The notes under the pieces: generated by a model
What the model saw: only the letters and a program-made list of their open reading frames with translations
Told to the model about the DNA's origin: nothing
The model's database searches: none
In this document: piece by piece, positions 7,697 to 8,867 of the stretch
Layout: every line of letters starts with the position of its first letter
Numbering within the stretch: position 1 is the first letter of the stretch
Program-made: the position numbers and the translations under genes
Assembly (NCBI GenBank): GCA_905207905.1
Contig: CAJLNC010000101.1
Location: 1 to 8,867 of the forward strand
Length of the DNA: 8,867 bases
Source of the DNA: an uncultured Lachnospiraceae bacterium
Lineage (GTDB): Bacteria; Bacillota_A; Clostridia; Lachnospirales; Lachnospiraceae
Direction: 5' to 3'

Positions 7697-7719
7697 TTAG
7701 CTATACAGGAGGAACCGAA

Positions 7720-8112
7720 ATGTTTGCTTTCATCAAATGCGGTCTTATCGGATGGGGAATGGAAATTTTGTGGACCGGACTGGGCTCCCTGATCCATGGG
7801 GATGGAAAGCTTATGGGCCAGTCCTCCCTTTGGATGTTTCCCATCTACGGCATGGCAGCTCTGATCCTGCCGGCCTATCAGTTCTTAAAGCCTCTGAACA
7901 TTGTGCTCAGAGGCCTCATCTACATGGTGTGTATCTTTACGGCAGAGTATCTCACAGGTTTCTTTCTCCGCTCTCTGAATCTGTGTCCCTGGGATTACAG
8001 CCTGGAACCCTGGAATATCAACGGCCTAATCCGACTGGACTATGCCCCTCTGTGGTTTCTGGCAGGCCTGTTTTTTGAGTGGATGCTGTGCAGAAGCTCC
8101 GCCCTGCTTTAG
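7720..8112 (+). CDS. Small membrane protein, CmpB family (putative ABC-transporter type IV, PF06541)
   Basis: The 130-residue protein is very hydrophobic and has four likely membrane helices, at about 2-24, 37-56, 62-84 and 109-127. Family-like signatures are GWGMEILWTGLGS (11-23), SSLWMFPIYG (35-44), EYLTGF (76-81), LCPWDYS (88-94) and NGLIRLDYAPLWF (101-113). The ABC-transporter name of this family rests on weak grounds. No ATPase or substrate-binding gene lies next to it here, so the substrate and role are unknown. The start is well supported: AGGAGG sits 7 nt before the ATG. It is the only rightward gene between pheA and pyrB. Its stop overlaps the stop of the convergent PH-like gene by 4 bp. 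Confidence 0.85.
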   Translation: MFAFIKCGLIGWGMEILWTGLGSLIHGDGKLMGQSSLWMFPIYGMAALILPAYQFLKPLNIVLRGLIYMVCIFTAEYLTGFFLRSLNLCPWDYSLEPWNINGLIRLDYAPLWFLAGLFFEWMLCRSSALL

Positions 8113-8495
8113 TACAAACAGGCATCATCCGCCAGATCTTCCAGATCAGGCCTTCCGCCGATGTCCTGGGTATTTAATGTTTTTCTCTTAATTCTCTGCT
8201 CCTCTGAATTGCGAAGAATATAATCCTTGATCTCCTTGGAATTTTTAATATGGCTCAAAATCATATCCGGATGGGTCACATCTCCGCCAAAACAGTGAAC
8301 GGTTCCCAGCCCGAACATCCGCTCCAGGATGCTGGTTTCCAGCCGCACATCCAGGATTTTATACATATAGCAATCATTTTCTACTTTTTTAAAAAATCCG
8401 CTGTTCATGGTCACCAGCTCTTCTGATACGGTATAGGTCGTAAAAGTCCAGGGAAGTCCCAAAAACAATGTTCTCTTCTTTTCTGTAAAAGCCAT
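8109..8495 (-). CDS. Small PH-domain-like protein (bacterial PH type)
   Basis: The 128 residues match the bacterial PH-like pattern (bPH_2/DUF304 type). LPWTFTTYTVSEELVTMNSG (14-33) forms the opening strands, then NDCYMYKILDVRLE (40-53) and the conserved FGLGTVHCFGGD (61-72). IKDYIL follows in a C-terminal helix (about 88-105). The tail (114-128) is acidic, with a DLEDLADD run. Unlike YdbS/YdbT-type proteins it has no membrane helix, so it is probably cytosolic or peripheral. Bacterial PH-like domains have no general function assigned, and I give none. The start has GGGAGG 6 nt upstream. It is convergent with the CmpB-like gene, overlapping it by 4 bp, and divergent from pyrB. Confidence 0.8.
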   Translation of the reverse strand: MAFTEKKRTLFLGLPWTFTTYTVSEELVTMNSGFFKKVENDCYMYKILDVRLETSILERMFGLGTVHCFGGDVTHPDMILSHIKNSKEIKDYILRNSEEQRIKRKTLNTQDIGGRPDLEDLADDACLY

Positions 8496-8510
8496 TTCAA
8501 TCCTCCCTTA

Positions 8511-8523
8511 ACTGCAATGCAGT
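8511..8523. promoter_or_regulatory. Perfect 13-bp palindrome upstream of the PH-like gene
   Basis: ACTGCA-A-TGCAGT is a perfect inverted repeat with 6-bp arms. It lies just upstream of the ribosome binding site of the PH-like gene, with 15 bp between it and the ATG. A weak minus-strand promoter can be drawn (TTGTGC at 8553-8558, 17-bp spacer, CATTAT at 8530-8535), which would start transcription near 8523, at the edge of the palindrome. It is therefore placed like an operator. The regulator is unknown and the promoter is weak. Confidence 0.4.
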
Positions 8524-8626
8524 CTCTCTATAATGATAGAATATGATTTCTGGCACAACGATACCTCTGTCACGGTAATCTCGTCACACGCTGCTGTTTC
8601 CAACACTCCGGATACTCTGCTTTCAT

Positions 8627-8645
8627 ACAGTATCATAAACAGTAT
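8627..8645. repeat. Two ACAGTAT direct repeats, 12-bp period
   Basis: ACAGTAT occurs at 8627-8633 and 8639-8645. The first copy is also part of a small dyad, ATAC-A-GTAT (8625-8633). The pair lies about 50 bp upstream of the pyrB -35 box. A period near one helical turn could mean tandem protein binding on one face of the DNA, but the units are short and the region is AT-rich. Confidence 0.3.
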
Positions 8646-8692
8646 AGACCATACGGCACTTAAATGCAAAATAAAATTTTCTAAAATTCTGC

Positions 8693-8721
8693 TTGAAATT
8701 CTTCTGACTTTATTATATGAT
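8693..8721 (+). promoter_or_regulatory. Sigma-A-type promoter of pyrB
   Basis: TTGAAA (8693-8698) and TATGAT (8716-8721) are separated by exactly 17 bp. Each matches the consensus at 5 of 6 positions. Transcription should start near 8728, giving a leader of about 60 nt before the pyrB ATG. This is the best promoter in the window. Confidence 0.7.
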
Positions 8722-8737
8722 AGTAAAAATGCCTGAG

Positions 8738-8755
8738 AGAAATATCATAATTTCT
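8738..8755 (+). promoter_or_regulatory. pyrB leader hairpin 1
   Basis: AGAAAT (8738-8743) and ATTTCT (8750-8755) are perfect complements around a 6-nt loop, ATCATA. The stem is AU-rich and weak. Its 3' arm is the same stretch needed for the 5' arm of hairpin 2, so the two structures exclude each other. Confidence 0.35.
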
Positions 8756-8782
8756 TATAAAAGAGCAGGTATTTATAAGGAG
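8751..8782 (+). promoter_or_regulatory. pyrB leader hairpin 2, covering the ribosome binding site
   Basis: CTTATAAA (8754-8761) pairs perfectly with TTTATAAG (8772-8779) around a 10-nt loop. The stem can be extended by T8753-G8780, T8752-A8781 and T8751-G8782 to 11 bp, counting two wobble pairs. The 3' arm then contains AAGGAG of the ribosome binding site, so folding would limit translation of pyrB. It could be a translational control element. It is AU-rich, and its stability was not calculated. Confidence 0.4.
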
Positions 8783-8783
8783 G
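8777..8783 (+). promoter_or_regulatory. Strong ribosome binding site of pyrB
   Basis: AAGGAGG with 5 nt to the ATG. The site is close to the perfect anti-16S complement, yet most of it can be paired in the leader hairpin just upstream. Confidence 0.8.
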
Positions 8784-8788
8784 TTTAT

Positions 8789-8867
8789 ATGCGTCATTTA
8801 ATGAGTCCATTAGACTTCTCCGTCGAAGAGTTAGACAAACTCTTAGACCTTGCAAATGATATCGAGA
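8789..8867 (+). CDS. pyrB: Aspartate carbamoyltransferase catalytic subunit, N-terminal fragment
   Basis: Only 26 codons are inside the window; the gene runs off the right edge. The peptide MRHLMSPLDFSVEELDKLLD, followed by LANDIE, matches the start of clostridial PyrB. In these proteins the opening HLMSPLDFS-type strand is followed by the first helix and, later, by the carbamoyl-phosphate motif STRTR, which is outside this window. PyrB condenses carbamoyl phosphate and aspartate in pyrimidine synthesis. The start follows a strong ribosome binding site and its own promoter. A pyrI regulatory chain might follow downstream, but this cannot be seen here. Confidence 0.9.
   Translation, partial: MRHLMSPLDFSVEELDKLLDLANDIE

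Larger units (their letters stand above)
7412..7719. other. Divergent intergenic region between pheA and the CmpB-like gene
   Basis: About 308 bp between two divergent genes. The right end holds a promoter-like pair and a dyad for the rightward gene (listed separately). On the minus strand, upstream of pheA, I looked for a T-box (TGGNACCGCG-type motif), a hairpin plus T-run attenuator, a phenylalanine-rich leader peptide and a TTGACA/TATAAT pair, and found none that convinced me. TGAGCCAAA occurs on the plus strand at 7668-7676 and inverted at 7516-7524; a repeat this short can arise by chance. A plus-strand open frame crossing this region into the next gene looks spurious. Confidence 0.6.
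8496..8788. other. AT-rich divergent intergenic region between the PH-like gene and pyrB
   Basis: About 293 bp, clearly richer in A+T than the genes around it. It contains the palindrome at 8511-8523, a 7-bp direct repeat near 8627-8645, the pyrB promoter and a structured pyrB leader, all listed separately. A 67-codon open frame from 8533 on the plus strand has no ribosome binding site, resembles no family I know, and overlaps the pyrB promoter. I do not call it a gene. Confidence 0.6.

Noticed and set aside
7517..7792. A 91-codon open frame on the plus strand from the intergenic region
   Set aside because: It overlaps the promoter, ribosome binding site and first codons of the CmpB-like gene in another frame and shows no protein family signature.
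8103..8125. CCTG/CAGG pairing near the convergent stops as a terminator
   Set aside because: The stem is only 4-5 bp with a large loop and a bulge, and no T-run follows on either strand.
8508..8534. A perfect TATAAT on the plus strand (8529-8534) as a promoter
   Set aside because: The only -35-like element, TTAACT, is 15 bp away, and there is no sensible gene directly downstream; the better pyrB promoter is at 8693-8721.
8533..8736. A 67-codon open frame on the plus strand before pyrB
   Set aside because: There is no ribosome binding site before its ATG, no recognisable motif, and it runs through the pyrB promoter. It cannot be wholly excluded as a small gene.

Overview
The window looks like chromosomal DNA from a Lachnospiraceae-type Firmicute (Clostridium cluster XIVa, a gut anaerobe). 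The reasons are GGAGG-type ribosome binding sites before nearly every gene, a Gram-positive PolC replicase, a moderate G+C content, and protein sequences that read like Lachnospiraceae versions of their families. I assign this from remembered family sequence, not from a search. I see no mobile element, CRISPR array, rRNA or tRNA.

Minus-strand block (1-7411). Six genes run in one direction, in transcription order: pheA (chorismate mutase/prephenate dehydratase), an uncharacterised AAA+ ATPase of the DUF815 type, a Ppx/GppA-like protein with a C-terminal HD-like domain, ppk1 (polyphosphate kinase), ispG (MEP isoprenoid pathway) and the first 35 codons of polC. From the ATPase gene onward the gaps are 2 to 36 bp, and several ribosome binding sites lie inside the preceding gene, so this is very probably one operon with translational coupling. 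The core is a polyphosphate module: a synthase, a partner of the exopolyphosphatase family, and a tightly linked AAA+ protein of unknown role.

Non-coding 7412-7719. This stretch separates pheA from a divergent gene. It holds a likely promoter and a small dyad for the rightward gene. I find no convincing promoter, T-box or attenuator for pheA.

Small convergent pair (7720-8495). A four-helix membrane protein of the CmpB type (PF06541) runs rightward, and a small PH-domain-like protein runs leftward. Their stop codons overlap by 4 bp.

Region 8496-8867. An AT-rich intergenic region holds a perfect palindrome just upstream of the PH-like gene, a 7-bp direct repeat, and a good sigma-A-type promoter. 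These are followed by a 60-nt leader that can form two mutually exclusive hairpins, one of which covers the ribosome binding site of pyrB. Only the first 26 codons of pyrB (aspartate carbamoyltransferase) are inside the window.

Most of the window is ordinary housekeeping DNA. The parts most worth a second look are the degenerate active site of the Ppx-like protein, the AAA+ ATPase bound into the polyphosphate operon, and the pyrB leader.
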